Below are positions 1 to 5,773 of a stretch of DNA of 5,773 bases, one piece after another (position 1 is the stretch's first letter; each line of letters begins with the position of its first letter). A model generated the notes under the pieces. The model saw only the letters and a program-made list of their open reading frames with translations. It was not told where the DNA came from and did no database searches. The translations under genes were made by a program, and so were the position numbers. The DNA is from Gemmatimonadota bacterium. GTDB taxonomy: Bacteria > Gemmatimonadota > Gemmatimonadetes > Palauibacterales > Palauibacteraceae. The DNA is taken from positions 1 to 5,773 of the forward strand of contig JAMJQV010000166.1 in NCBI GenBank assembly GCA_023554435.1, in the 5' to 3' direction.

Positions 1-1
1 G

Positions 2-340
2 GCGCTGGCGGGAGACGAGCGGGTCTCGATGAACCTGTGGGGCCTGACGCCGGACCTGTTCGGACCCCTGGATGAGCGTTTCGGAGTGTTTCTCGGTCGA
101 CACGGTGACGACCCGCGGGCCGAGTTCTATCTGAGCGACGCGATCGGCGCACTCGTCGTGTCCCAGCAACTGACCGTGCGCGTGACGGAGACCGACGAAC
201 GCTGGCTCGGGATGACGTTCCCCGCGGACCGGGGTCTCGTCCGGGCTGGAATCCGCGACCTGGTGAAAGCCGGTGAGTACCCGCCGTCGCTGCGCGCCGC
301 CCTCCGCGTGACCGATCCGCGCGTCGGAGATCCTGGGTGA
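2..340 (+). CDS. Nucleotidyltransferase (sugar-phosphate type), C-terminal fragment
   Basis: Only the last 112 codons are present; the frame is open to the window edge, so the true start lies upstream. The ATG at 29 is an internal methionine, because the residues before it (ending RVS) continue the family pattern. The visible segment has the C-terminal layout I recall from bacterial NTP-transferase proteins that attach a nucleotide to a sugar phosphate: a VSMNLWGLTPDLF stretch, a predicted helical region, then AEFYLSDAIGALV, a WLGMTF strand near residue 65 of the ATG-numbered part, and a closing KAGEYPPSLRAAL. The nucleotide-binding N-terminal half (the GxGTRL-type loop) is not in the window, so activity cannot be checked. 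The stop overlaps the start of the symporter gene by four bases, so the two genes are very probably in one operon and translationally coupled. The family call is good; the exact sugar is unknown. Confidence 0.72.
   Translation, partial: ALAGDERVSMNLWGLTPDLFGPLDERFGVFLGRHGDDPRAEFYLSDAIGALVVSQQLTVRVTETDERWLGMTFPADRGLVRAGIRDLVKAGEYPPSLRAALRVTDPRVGDPG
326..330 (+). promoter_or_regulatory. Shine-Dalgarno site fixing the GTG start of the symporter
   Basis: GGAGA sits six bases before the GTG at 337, inside the end of the nucleotidyltransferase gene. It supports the GTG start, which gives the expected short N-terminus before the first membrane helix and forms the GTGA overlap (337-340) with the upstream stop codon. 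Confidence 0.7.
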
Positions 341-2103
341 GGCTGGACGCCTTCGATTGGACCGTCGTCGCTGCTTACGGCGCCCTGGCCCTGATCATCG
401 GAGTCTATTTCGCGCGCCGGGCCGGTAGGGGCACCGCCGAGTTCTTCCTTTCGGGCCGCAAGCTCCCGTGGTGGATGCTCGGCACCTCGATGGTGGCCAC
501 CACGTTCTCCACCGACACGCCCAACCTGGTTACCGATCTCGTACGAACGGGCGGCGTGAGCCAGAACTGGCTCTGGTGGGCGTTTCTGATCACGGGAATG
601 TGCACCGTCTTCTTCTACGCCAAGCTGTGGCGGCGCTCGGGCGTGTTCACGGACATGGGGTTCTACGAGCTCCGTTACTCGGGCAAGCCGGCTGCCTTCC
701 TGCGCGGATTCCGCGCCCTGTACCTCGGCGTGTTCTTCAACGTCATGATCATGGCCACGGTCACGCTGGCCGCGATCAAGATCGGCGGGGTCCTGCTCGG
801 AATCGACAAGTACACGACCGTCCTCATCGCCGGCACCATCACCGTCATCTACTCGGCCACCTCGGGCCTGTGGGGCGTGGTGGTCACCGACCTGCTGCTG
901 TTCGTGATCGCCATGGTGGGGGCCGTGGCCGCTGCGTACTACGCTCTCGCCCAGCCCGAGGTGGGAGGGCTCGCCGGACTCGTCTCTCACCCCGAGATCG
1001 CCGGCAAACTCTCCCTGCTTCCGGACTTCACGGACTGGAAGGTGGCCGTTCCCGTGTTCGTGGTGCCGATCGCCGTGCAGTGGTGGGCCACCTGGTACCC
1101 CGGATCGGAACCGGGAGGCGGCGGCTACGTGGCCCAGCGGATGCTCGCGTCGCGAAACGAGACGGAATCGATGAAGGCCACGTTGTGGTTCAACATCGCC
1201 CACTACGCCCTCAGACCCTGGCCGTGGATCCTGGTCGCGCTCGCGTCGCTGGCCGTCTACCCGACGCTCGACTCCCTGGCAGTTGCGTTCCCGAACGTCG
1301 ATCCGTCGATCCTCAAGCACGACCTGGCCTACCCGGCCATGCTGGTGTTTCTGCCGCATGGGCTCCTGGGACTCGTGGTCGCTTCGCTGGCGGCCGCCTA
1401 CATGTCCACCATCAGCACGCACCTCAACTGGGGCGCCTCCTACGTGGTGGACGATTTCTACCGGCGCTTCCTCGTTCCGGACCGCGACGAGCGTCACTAC
1501 GTGGCGGTGGCCCGGCTGGCGACGGTGGGCCTGATCGTGCTGGCTCTCCTGGTTTCGCTGTGGCTCCAGAACGCTCTGCAGGCCTTCCAGATTCTGCTCC
1601 AGATCGGGGCCGGCACGGGGATGATCTTCCTGCTGCGATGGTTCTGGTGGCGCATCAACGCCTGGAGCGAGATCTCGGCCATGGTGATCTCGTTCGCCGT
1701 GGCCGTGTGGTTCCAGTTCGGGCACGAGGCCGCGGGGCTACCGGCGCTTCATCCGTCCCTGCAGCTGGTGATCGGAGTCGCCCTGACCACCGCGGTATGG
1801 CTCGGCGTAACGTTCGCGACGGCGCCGACGGATACCGCCACGCTGCAGGATTTCTACGACAGGATTCGCCCCTTCGGCCGCGGATGGGCGAGGGTCGTCC
1901 AGGTTGACGACACACCGGCCGGCGGTAGCGTCGCCGCGGCTCTCAGCTGCTGGCTCCTCGGGTGCGTGGTGGTCTACTCGGCCCTGTTCGGGACCGGGTA
2001 CATGCTGTACGGCCGCCCGGCCTCCGGGTCCCTCTTCCTCGCTGCCTCGGCCCTCGCGGCGGTTGGACTGTTCCGCACGCTCCCCCGGGTCGGATTCGAA
2101 TAG
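337..2103 (+). CDS. Sodium:solute symporter (SSS family)
   Basis: This 588-residue inner-membrane carrier should use the sodium gradient to import a small organic solute. It has the SSS pattern: a short N-terminus, a first helix at about 8-25, then AEFFLSGRKLPWWMLGTSM (34-52), typical of the family, with many further hydrophobic helices. The segment AAAYMSTISTHLNWGASY (352-369), followed by VDDFYRR, matches the TM8 region where conserved Ser/Thr residues help bind sodium in characterised members such as vSGLT. GGGGYVAQRMLASRNE (260-275) matches the loop preceding a further helix. Two hydrophobic stretches near 531-557 and 562-580 extend the C-terminus past the core. The GTG start overlaps the preceding stop and has a good ribosome site. 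The coupling to a nucleotidyltransferase favours a sugar-type substrate, but SSS members also carry amino acids, vitamins and organic acids, so the substrate is unassigned. Confidence 0.92.
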   Translation: MRLDAFDWTVVAAYGALALIIGVYFARRAGRGTAEFFLSGRKLPWWMLGTSMVATTFSTDTPNLVTDLVRTGGVSQNWLWWAFLITGMCTVFFYAKLWRRSGVFTDMGFYELRYSGKPAAFLRGFRALYLGVFFNVMIMATVTLAAIKIGGVLLGIDKYTTVLIAGTITVIYSATSGLWGVVVTDLLLFVIAMVGAVAAAYYALAQPEVGGLAGLVSHPEIAGKLSLLPDFTDWKVAVPVFVVPIAVQWWATWYPGSEPGGGGYVAQRMLASRNETESMKATLWFNIAHYALRPWPWILVALASLAVYPTLDSLAVAFPNVDPSILKHDLAYPAMLVFLPHGLLGLVVASLAAAYMSTISTHLNWGASYVVDDFYRRFLVPDRDERHYVAVARLATVGLIVLALLVSLWLQNALQAFQILLQIGAGTGMIFLLRWFWWRINAWSEISAMVISFAVAVWFQFGHEAAGLPALHPSLQLVIGVALTTAVWLGVTFATAPTDTATLQDFYDRIRPFGRGWARVVQVDDTPAGGSVAAALSCWLLGCVVVYSALFGTGYMLYGRPASGSLFLAASALAAVGLFRTLPRVGFE

Positions 2104-2118
2104 GCGGCGTCTCCTCGC

Positions 2119-2147
2119 TTGACACCCGCGGTCGATCCCGGCCTATT
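2119..2147 (+). promoter_or_regulatory. Possible sigma-70-type promoter for the binding-protein gene
   Basis: A perfect TTGACA lies at 2119-2124 in the gap after the symporter. With a 17-base spacer the -10 position reads CCTATT (2142-2147), only three of six matches; TATTGG at 2144-2149 is an alternative with a 19-base spacer. Transcription from here would give a leader of roughly 60 bases. A perfect -35 hexamer in a non-coding gap is suggestive, but the -10 is poor. Confidence 0.3.
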
Positions 2148-2183
2148 GGCGGCCCGGCCCCGGTTAGGGACGGCAAGACCGCA

Positions 2184-2194
2184 CCTGTCACAGG
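2184..2194. promoter_or_regulatory. Perfect 11-base palindrome, possible operator
   Basis: CCTGT-C-ACAGG is a perfect inverted repeat with a one-base centre. It lies 22 bases before the ATG of the binding-protein gene and just upstream of its ribosome site. It could be a small repressor site or a chance palindrome. I do not recognise it as a known regulator's consensus. Confidence 0.2.
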
Positions 2195-2216
2195 ACCCCA
2201 GAAGAGAGAAATCAGA

Positions 2217-3038
2217 ATGCTGAAGCGTTGGATTCGTACCTCCCTGTTCGCCGCGTTGGTCGCCGTTTCGGCGTCCGTCGTTCCGGCCGATGCAGCGGCA
2301 CAGGACAGCCCGGCTCTCGATCGCATCATCGAGACCTCGACGCTCCGCGTCGGCATGTCCGGCAGCCAGCCGCCGTTCAACATGAAGGCCCGCGACGGAG
2401 CCCCGATGGGCCTCGAGGTGGACCTGGCGAATGCCCTCGCGGCTGCGATGAAGGTAGAGCTGCAGATGGTCGAGATGCCGTTCGCGGACCTGATCCCGGC
2501 GCTCGAGAACGGCGACGTCGACCTGGTGATGTCCGGCATGACGATCACGGCGGACCGGTCGCGGCGTGTCTCGTTCGTCGGCCCGTACGCGATCTCCGGC
2601 AAGTCGATCCTCACGACGTCGGCGGCGCTGGCGGCGGCCGAGGCGGCCGAGGACCTCAACGAGTCCGACATCCGGCTCGTGACGCTCGCCAACTCCACCA
2701 GCGAGACGTTCGTGCGCACCAACCTGCCCGAGGCGCAGCTCACGACAGTCGCTTCGTACGACGAGGCGATCGCGATGCTGCGGGCCGACGAGGCCGGGGC
2801 GCTGGTGGCGGACATGCCGATCTGCCTGCTGACGGTCATGCGGTACCCGAACGAGGGCTTCGCCACGTTGAACCAGCCGCTGACGCTGGAGCCGATCGGG
2901 ATCGCGGTGCCGGCGAATGACCCGCAGCTGCAGAACCTGGTGCGCAACTACTTCGTCGCACTCGAGGGAACCGGTATTCTGGAAGCCCTGCGACAGACCT
3001 GGCTCGAGAACGGATCCTGGATCGCAGCCCTGCCCTGA
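2217..3038 (+). CDS. Periplasmic solute-binding protein, family 3 (amino-acid type)
   Basis: The 273-residue product is an exported ligand-binding protein of the SBP family 3 fold, which captures amino acids or similar polar molecules for an ABC importer. Residues 1-28 form a Sec signal peptide: MLKRWIR, a hydrophobic core, then an ADAAA cleavage region before QD. No lipobox cysteine is seen. Family signatures follow: LRVGMSGSQPPFNMK (43-57), GLEVDLANALA (65-75), and FADLIPALENGDVDLVMSGM (89-108) running into TITADRSRRVSFVGPY. Arg114 occupies the position of the arginine that contacts a ligand carboxylate in amino-acid binders, and Asp199 in LVADMP that of the acidic residue contacting the amino group. 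The ATG has an AGAGAG-type ribosome site (within 2201-2210). The frame is open further upstream to 1962, but that part runs through the symporter gene and would destroy the signal peptide. No ABC permease or ATPase gene is adjacent. Confidence 0.88.
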   Translation: MLKRWIRTSLFAALVAVSASVVPADAAAQDSPALDRIIETSTLRVGMSGSQPPFNMKARDGAPMGLEVDLANALAAAMKVELQMVEMPFADLIPALENGDVDLVMSGMTITADRSRRVSFVGPYAISGKSILTTSAALAAAEAAEDLNESDIRLVTLANSTSETFVRTNLPEAQLTTVASYDEAIAMLRADEAGALVADMPICLLTVMRYPNEGFATLNQPLTLEPIGIAVPANDPQLQNLVRNYFVALEGTGILEALRQTWLENGSWIAALP

Positions 3039-3043
3039 GGACG

Positions 3044-3070
3044 TAACGCGCGGCGTTCGATCGCGCGCTA
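3044..3070 (+). other. GC-rich hairpin after the binding-protein gene
   Basis: Six consecutive G-C pairs join 3047-3052 to 3062-3067, extended by two A-T pairs across one A-C mismatch, with a nine-base loop. No T-run follows, so it is not a terminator by itself. It begins six bases after the binding-protein stop and stands just ahead of the stronger hairpin at 3085, and may protect the 3' end of the transcript. Confidence 0.4.
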
Positions 3071-3084
3071 ACGGCAGGAACTCG

Positions 3085-3120
3085 GCGGGTCGCTTCGCGT
3101 GATGCGAGGCGACCCGCTTT
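3085..3120 (+). terminator. Intrinsic terminator or attenuator hairpin
   Basis: A 14-pair stem joins 3085-3098 to 3104-3117 with one T-G wobble and a five-base loop (GTGAT). Nine of the outer pairs are uninterrupted (GCGGGTCGC with GCGACCCGC). TTT follows at 3118-3120, then the sequence turns mixed, so the T-run is short. The minus-strand reading has no T-run, so it acts on plus-strand transcripts, most simply ending the binding-protein mRNA. Its 3' edge is only 16 bases before the MATE ATG, so it could also lie in the MATE leader. Confidence 0.7.
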
Positions 3121-3136
3121 GCATCGAGACCGAGAG

Positions 3137-4561
3137 ATGGCCGAAGAGGATAGACGAGAAGGGATGGCGAAGGGTGGCAGGAAGGGCGTTTGGGCGTCCG
3201 TCCGAGAGGCCATCCACGGTTCTGAAGAGGACTTCACCGAGGGAAGTCTGAACCGGGCCGTAGGCCTGCTCGCCGTCCCGATGGTACTGGAGATGGCGGG
3301 CGAATCGCTGTTCGCGGTGGTGGACGCGTTCTTCGTGGCCCGCCTGGGCTCCGAGGCGCTGGCCGCGGTCGGGCTCACCGAATCCGTGCTCGAGATCATC
3401 TACGCCATCGCCGTGGGACTGGCCATGGCCACGACCGCCGTGGTGGCGAGGCGATTCGGAGAAGGAGACAAGCGGGCGGCCGCCAGGACCGCGGTACAGG
3501 CCATCTACATCGGCGTCGCGATGTCTGTGGTCTTCGGGACGATCGGAGCGATCTGGGCCCCGGACATCCTTCGCCTGATGGGCGCCGACGAAGCCACCGT
3601 CTCCGCGGGGACCAGCTACACGCGGTTACTGTACGCCAGCATGATCTCCATCATGCTCCTGTTCATCAACAACGCCATCTACCGGGGCGCCGGCGACGCC
3701 GCGATGGCCATGCGGTCCATCTGGCTCGCGAACGGGATCAACGTAGTGCTCGATCCGCTGCTGATCCTGGGCATCGGGCCGTTCCCCGAACTCGGATTGA
3801 TGGGAGCCGCCGTGGCCACCACCATTGGCCGCAGCACGGGTGTCCTGTACCAGCTGTGGGGGCTGTCCCGAGGGAAGCGGCTGCGGGTGAGGCGGGAAGA
3901 CCTGCCCGTGGACTTCGCCCTGATCAGGAAGATCCTGCGCGTGTCGGCGGGCGGGATCGGCCAGATGTTCATCGCCACCGCCAGCTACATCGGACTGATC
4001 CGCATCCTCGCCACGTTCGGCAGCGTGGTGCTGGCCGGGTACGTGATCGCGATCCGGGTGGTGATCTTCATCATTCTCCCGGCGTGGGGCGTGGCCAATG
4101 CGGCCGCCACCCTGGTGGGACAGAACCTCGGCGCCGGCAAACCCGATCGGGCCGAGAGAGCCGTGTGGATCACGGGCGTGTGGAACATGGCGTTCATGAC
4201 GATCATCACGGTTCTATTCGTGGTGTTCGCGGAATCGATCGTCGGCGTGTTCACCAAAGATCCCGAGATACTCACCGTCGGTACGGCGGCCCTCAGGATC
4301 ATCAGCTACGGATATGTCTTCTACGCGTGGGGTATGGTGGTGCTGCAGGCGTTCAACGGAGCGGGGGATACGGTCACGCCGACGTGGGTGAACTTCGTCG
4401 CTTTCTGGCTGATCCAGATCCCGCTGGCCTGGTTCCTGGCGCTCAAGACGGGGCTCGGACACCACGGAGTGTACCTGGCCATCGCGATCGCCTACTCGCT
4501 CTCGGCCGTATTCGGGATGATCTTGTTCCGGCGCGGAAAGTGGAAGGAAAAGAAGGTCTAG
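3137..4561 (+). CDS. MATE-family multidrug/metabolite efflux transporter
   Basis: The 474-residue inner-membrane protein belongs to the MATE family, which exports cationic drugs or metabolites in exchange for sodium or protons. After a charged N-terminus of about 40 residues come roughly twelve helices in two homologous halves. The internal repeat is visible: RGAGDAAMAMRS (183-194), then NVVLDPLLIL, in the first half, against NGAGDTVTPTW (407-417), then an amphipathic helix, in the second, 224 residues apart. VVDAFFVARLGSEALAAVGL (61-80) is the TM1 signature, with Asp63 at the position of the acidic residue important for cation coupling in studied MATE proteins. GQNLGAGKPDRAERA (328-342) is the second-half counterpart of ARRFGEGDKRAAARTA (104-119). 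I chose the ATG at 3137; a TTG at 3119 falls in the terminator, and an ATG at 3164 is the main alternative. No strong ribosome site precedes 3137. The substrate is unknown. Confidence 0.92.
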   Translation: MAEEDRREGMAKGGRKGVWASVREAIHGSEEDFTEGSLNRAVGLLAVPMVLEMAGESLFAVVDAFFVARLGSEALAAVGLTESVLEIIYAIAVGLAMATTAVVARRFGEGDKRAAARTAVQAIYIGVAMSVVFGTIGAIWAPDILRLMGADEATVSAGTSYTRLLYASMISIMLLFINNAIYRGAGDAAMAMRSIWLANGINVVLDPLLILGIGPFPELGLMGAAVATTIGRSTGVLYQLWGLSRGKRLRVRREDLPVDFALIRKILRVSAGGIGQMFIATASYIGLIRILATFGSVVLAGYVIAIRVVIFIILPAWGVANAAATLVGQNLGAGKPDRAERAVWITGVWNMAFMTIITVLFVVFAESIVGVFTKDPEILTVGTAALRIISYGYVFYAWGMVVLQAFNGAGDTVTPTWVNFVAFWLIQIPLAWFLALKTGLGHHGVYLAIAIAYSLSAVFGMILFRRGKWKEKKV

Positions 4562-4574
4562 CCCGGGAGAGCCG

Positions 4575-5279
4575 ATGTACACGGAGTTGGAGCTGTCGCA
4601 CGTTCAGCAGACGCTGAGGACACTTCAAAAGAGGATCACGGAACGTTTTCCGGAGTCCGGCCTGAGCCAGGTCGCGGCCGACCTGTGCATCATCGCCGAG
4701 GAGACGGAGCCGGTTCTCGAGAAGTTGAGTCGGCCGAACTGGGTCGTGCGGACCTTCGTCGTGTTGGCCATCAGCCTGGTGGTCGTCCTGGCCGGTGGGC
4801 TTTTCGCTCTCGTCGGGTCACTGTCGCTGGGAGACGATGGGCTCGGATCGGTGTTGCAGGCCTTCGAGTCGGCAGCCCAGGACCTGGTCTTCCTCGGCAT
4901 CGCGATCTACTTCCTGGTCACGATCGAGGGGCGCCTGAAGCGGCGACTCGCCCTGCGCGACCTGCGCCGGCTGCGAGCCATCGTTCACATCGTGGACATG
5001 CACCAGCTGACCAAGGACCCCGAACACCTTCTGGTCCCCAGCGACCGCACCGCCTCGTCGCCGGATAGTCAGCTTACCCGTTTCGAACTGTCCCGGTATC
5101 TCGACTACTGCTCGGAACTGCTCGCGTTGAGCAGCAAGCTGGCGGCGTTGCATGCCCAGCGCATGAACGATCCGGTAGTCCTCGACGCGGTCAACGACAT
5201 CGAGGTCCTGGCGGCGAACCTGTCGAACAAGATCTGGCAGAAGATCGTGATCCTCGACACGATTCCGAACCTCGCCTGA
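4575..5279 (+). CDS. Conserved-looking two-helix membrane protein of unknown function
   Basis: I cannot name a characterised family for this 234-residue protein. The N-terminal 50 residues are predicted helical and mildly amphipathic (MYTELELSHVQQTLRTLQKR onward). Two membrane helices follow, at about 57-83 and 104-117, joined by a short acidic loop, so both termini should lie on the same side, probably the cytoplasm given the positive patch EGRLKRRLALRDLRRLR (118-134) after the second helix. Next comes IVHIVDMHQLTKDPE (136-150), which I recall from hypothetical proteins of several bacteria, a Ser/Pro-rich linker (156-165), and a long helical tail with FELSRYLDYCSELLALSSKL (170-189), likely a coiled coil or helical bundle. 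A GGGAG ribosome site lies eight bases before the ATG. The gene begins 13 bases after the MATE stop, so the two are probably co-transcribed. It might be a signalling or scaffold protein; no catalytic motif is seen. Confidence 0.85.
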   Translation: MYTELELSHVQQTLRTLQKRITERFPESGLSQVAADLCIIAEETEPVLEKLSRPNWVVRTFVVLAISLVVVLAGGLFALVGSLSLGDDGLGSVLQAFESAAQDLVFLGIAIYFLVTIEGRLKRRLALRDLRRLRAIVHIVDMHQLTKDPEHLLVPSDRTASSPDSQLTRFELSRYLDYCSELLALSSKLAALHAQRMNDPVVLDAVNDIEVLAANLSNKIWQKIVILDTIPNLA

Positions 5280-5300
5280 GGCTGCCTGCCGGTCCGCGTG

Positions 5301-5773
5301 TCAGGCCGGCCCCACCTCCGCCGCCGTTTCCGGCGCTGGAGCTCCCCGACCTCCCGCGCGCCAGGACCGCAGCTTCACGCCCACGTCATGCTGGAGCATC
5401 GTCAGGGCCGGAACGAGCACCATGATAATGAAGGTCGCGAAGAGGATTCCGATCCCCAGGCTCACCGCCATCGGCACCAGGAACTTCGCCTGCAGGCTCC
5501 GCTCGATGATGAGCGGAAATACACCGAGAAACGTCGTGAGCGTCGTGAGCAGGATGGGGCGAAACCGGCTCTTGGCTCCGATGAGAATGGCCTCGCGGAT
5601 GGGCTTCCCGGAGTCCCGTTGCTCGTTCACGAAGTCGAGCAACACCAGCGAATCGTTGATCACCACGCCGCTCAGGCCCACGATCCCGAACACGCTGAGC
5701 ATCCCGAGGTCGAGCCCGAACAGCAGGTGGCCGAACACGGCACCGACCACGCCGAACGGAACGGCGGCCATGA
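5301..5773 (-). CDS. RND efflux permease (AcrB-like), C-terminal fragment
   Basis: The gene runs in from the right edge on the minus strand; only about 157 codons are visible, and full-length RND permeases have just over 1000 residues. The methionine at 5771 is internal. The fragment covers the last four membrane helices of an AcrB-type inner-membrane pump, which uses the proton gradient to expel drugs or other compounds with a periplasmic adaptor and an outer-membrane channel. Counting from that methionine, TM10 contains GIVGLSGVVINDSLVLLDFV (29-48) and TM11 begins RFRPILLTTLTTFLGVFPLI (69-88), the strongest RND signature here; TM12 ends LVPALTML. At the position of the AcrB proton-relay lysine (Lys940) there is an asparagine (Asn39), as in another large branch of the family. 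A tail of about 20 residues rich in Gly, Ala and Pro closes the protein. It faces the upstream plus-strand gene with 21 bases between stops. Confidence 0.92.
   Translation of the reverse strand, partial: MAAVPFGVVGAVFGHLLFGLDLGMLSVFGIVGLSGVVINDSLVLLDFVNEQRDSGKPIREAILIGAKSRFRPILLTTLTTFLGVFPLIIERSLQAKFLVPMAVSLGIGILFATFIIMVLVPALTMLQHDVGVKLRSWRAGGRGAPAPETAAEVGPA

Noticed and set aside
127..1725. A 532-codon open frame on the minus strand opposite the symporter.
   Set aside because: Its translation is rich in His, Arg, Asp, Glu, Gly and Gln with no membrane, domain or signal pattern, as expected for the antisense of a GC-rich membrane-protein gene. The plus-strand SSS protein is unambiguous.
468..1907. 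A 479-codon plus-strand frame inside the symporter gene.
   Set aside because: It is the shifted frame of the SSS gene; the product is Arg/Gly/His-rich and shows no family motif.
1962..2216. N-terminal extension of the binding protein from an upstream ATG at 1962.
   Set aside because: It would overlap the symporter C-terminus, bury the signal peptide, and adds no recognisable domain; the ATG at 2217 has a good ribosome site.
1943..2947. A 334-codon minus-strand frame opposite the binding protein.
   Set aside because: Its Ser/Ala/Arg-rich composition and lack of any motif mark it as the complement of the real gene, which has a signal peptide and family signatures.
3119..3136. TTG start for the MATE gene.
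   Set aside because: The codon lies in the T-run of the terminator hairpin and has no ribosome site other than the stem itself.
5280..5315. Short inverted repeat GCCGG/CCGGC as a terminator between the convergent genes.
   Set aside because: Only five pairs around a 13-base loop with no T-run on either strand; such repeats are common by chance in GC-rich DNA.

Overview
The window is GC-rich bacterial DNA packed with genes. It suggests a free-living or host-associated Gram-negative-type bacterium: there is a periplasmic binding protein with a Sec signal peptide and an RND efflux pump. Protein style (sodium:solute symporter, MATE and RND subfamilies) and base composition would fit Gemmatimonadota or a similar phylum. 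That placement is an inference from recollection of families, not something the sequence proves. There are no tRNA or rRNA genes, insertion sequences, CRISPR arrays or phage genes.

Layout. (1) Positions 2-340, + strand: the C-terminal end of a sugar-phosphate-type nucleotidyltransferase. Its stop overlaps the GTG start of the next gene by 4 bases. (2) 337-2103, +: a sodium:solute symporter (SSS family). (3) 2104-2216: a 113-base gap with a possible promoter and a small perfect palindrome. (4) 2217-3038, +: a secreted family 3 solute-binding protein with no ABC permease or ATPase genes beside it. (5) 3039-3136: two consecutive hairpins, the second being a good intrinsic terminator. (6) 3137-4561, +: a MATE-family efflux transporter. 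(7) 4575-5279, +: a two-helix membrane protein of unknown function, 13 bases after the MATE gene and probably co-transcribed with it. (8) 5301-5773, - strand: the C-terminal end of an RND efflux permease, convergent with the preceding gene and cut by the window edge.

How the genes fit together. The window is dominated by membrane transport: one sodium-driven uptake carrier, one periplasmic ligand-binding protein, and two different efflux pumps (MATE and RND). The nucleotidyltransferase and symporter look translationally coupled, which points to uptake and activation of a sugar or related compound; the substrate cannot be read from sequence. I see no convincing new multi-gene system. The items most worth a second look are the orphan binding protein, the terminator-like hairpin directly in front of the MATE start, the unknown two-helix protein paired with MATE, and the coupled nucleotidyltransferase-symporter pair.
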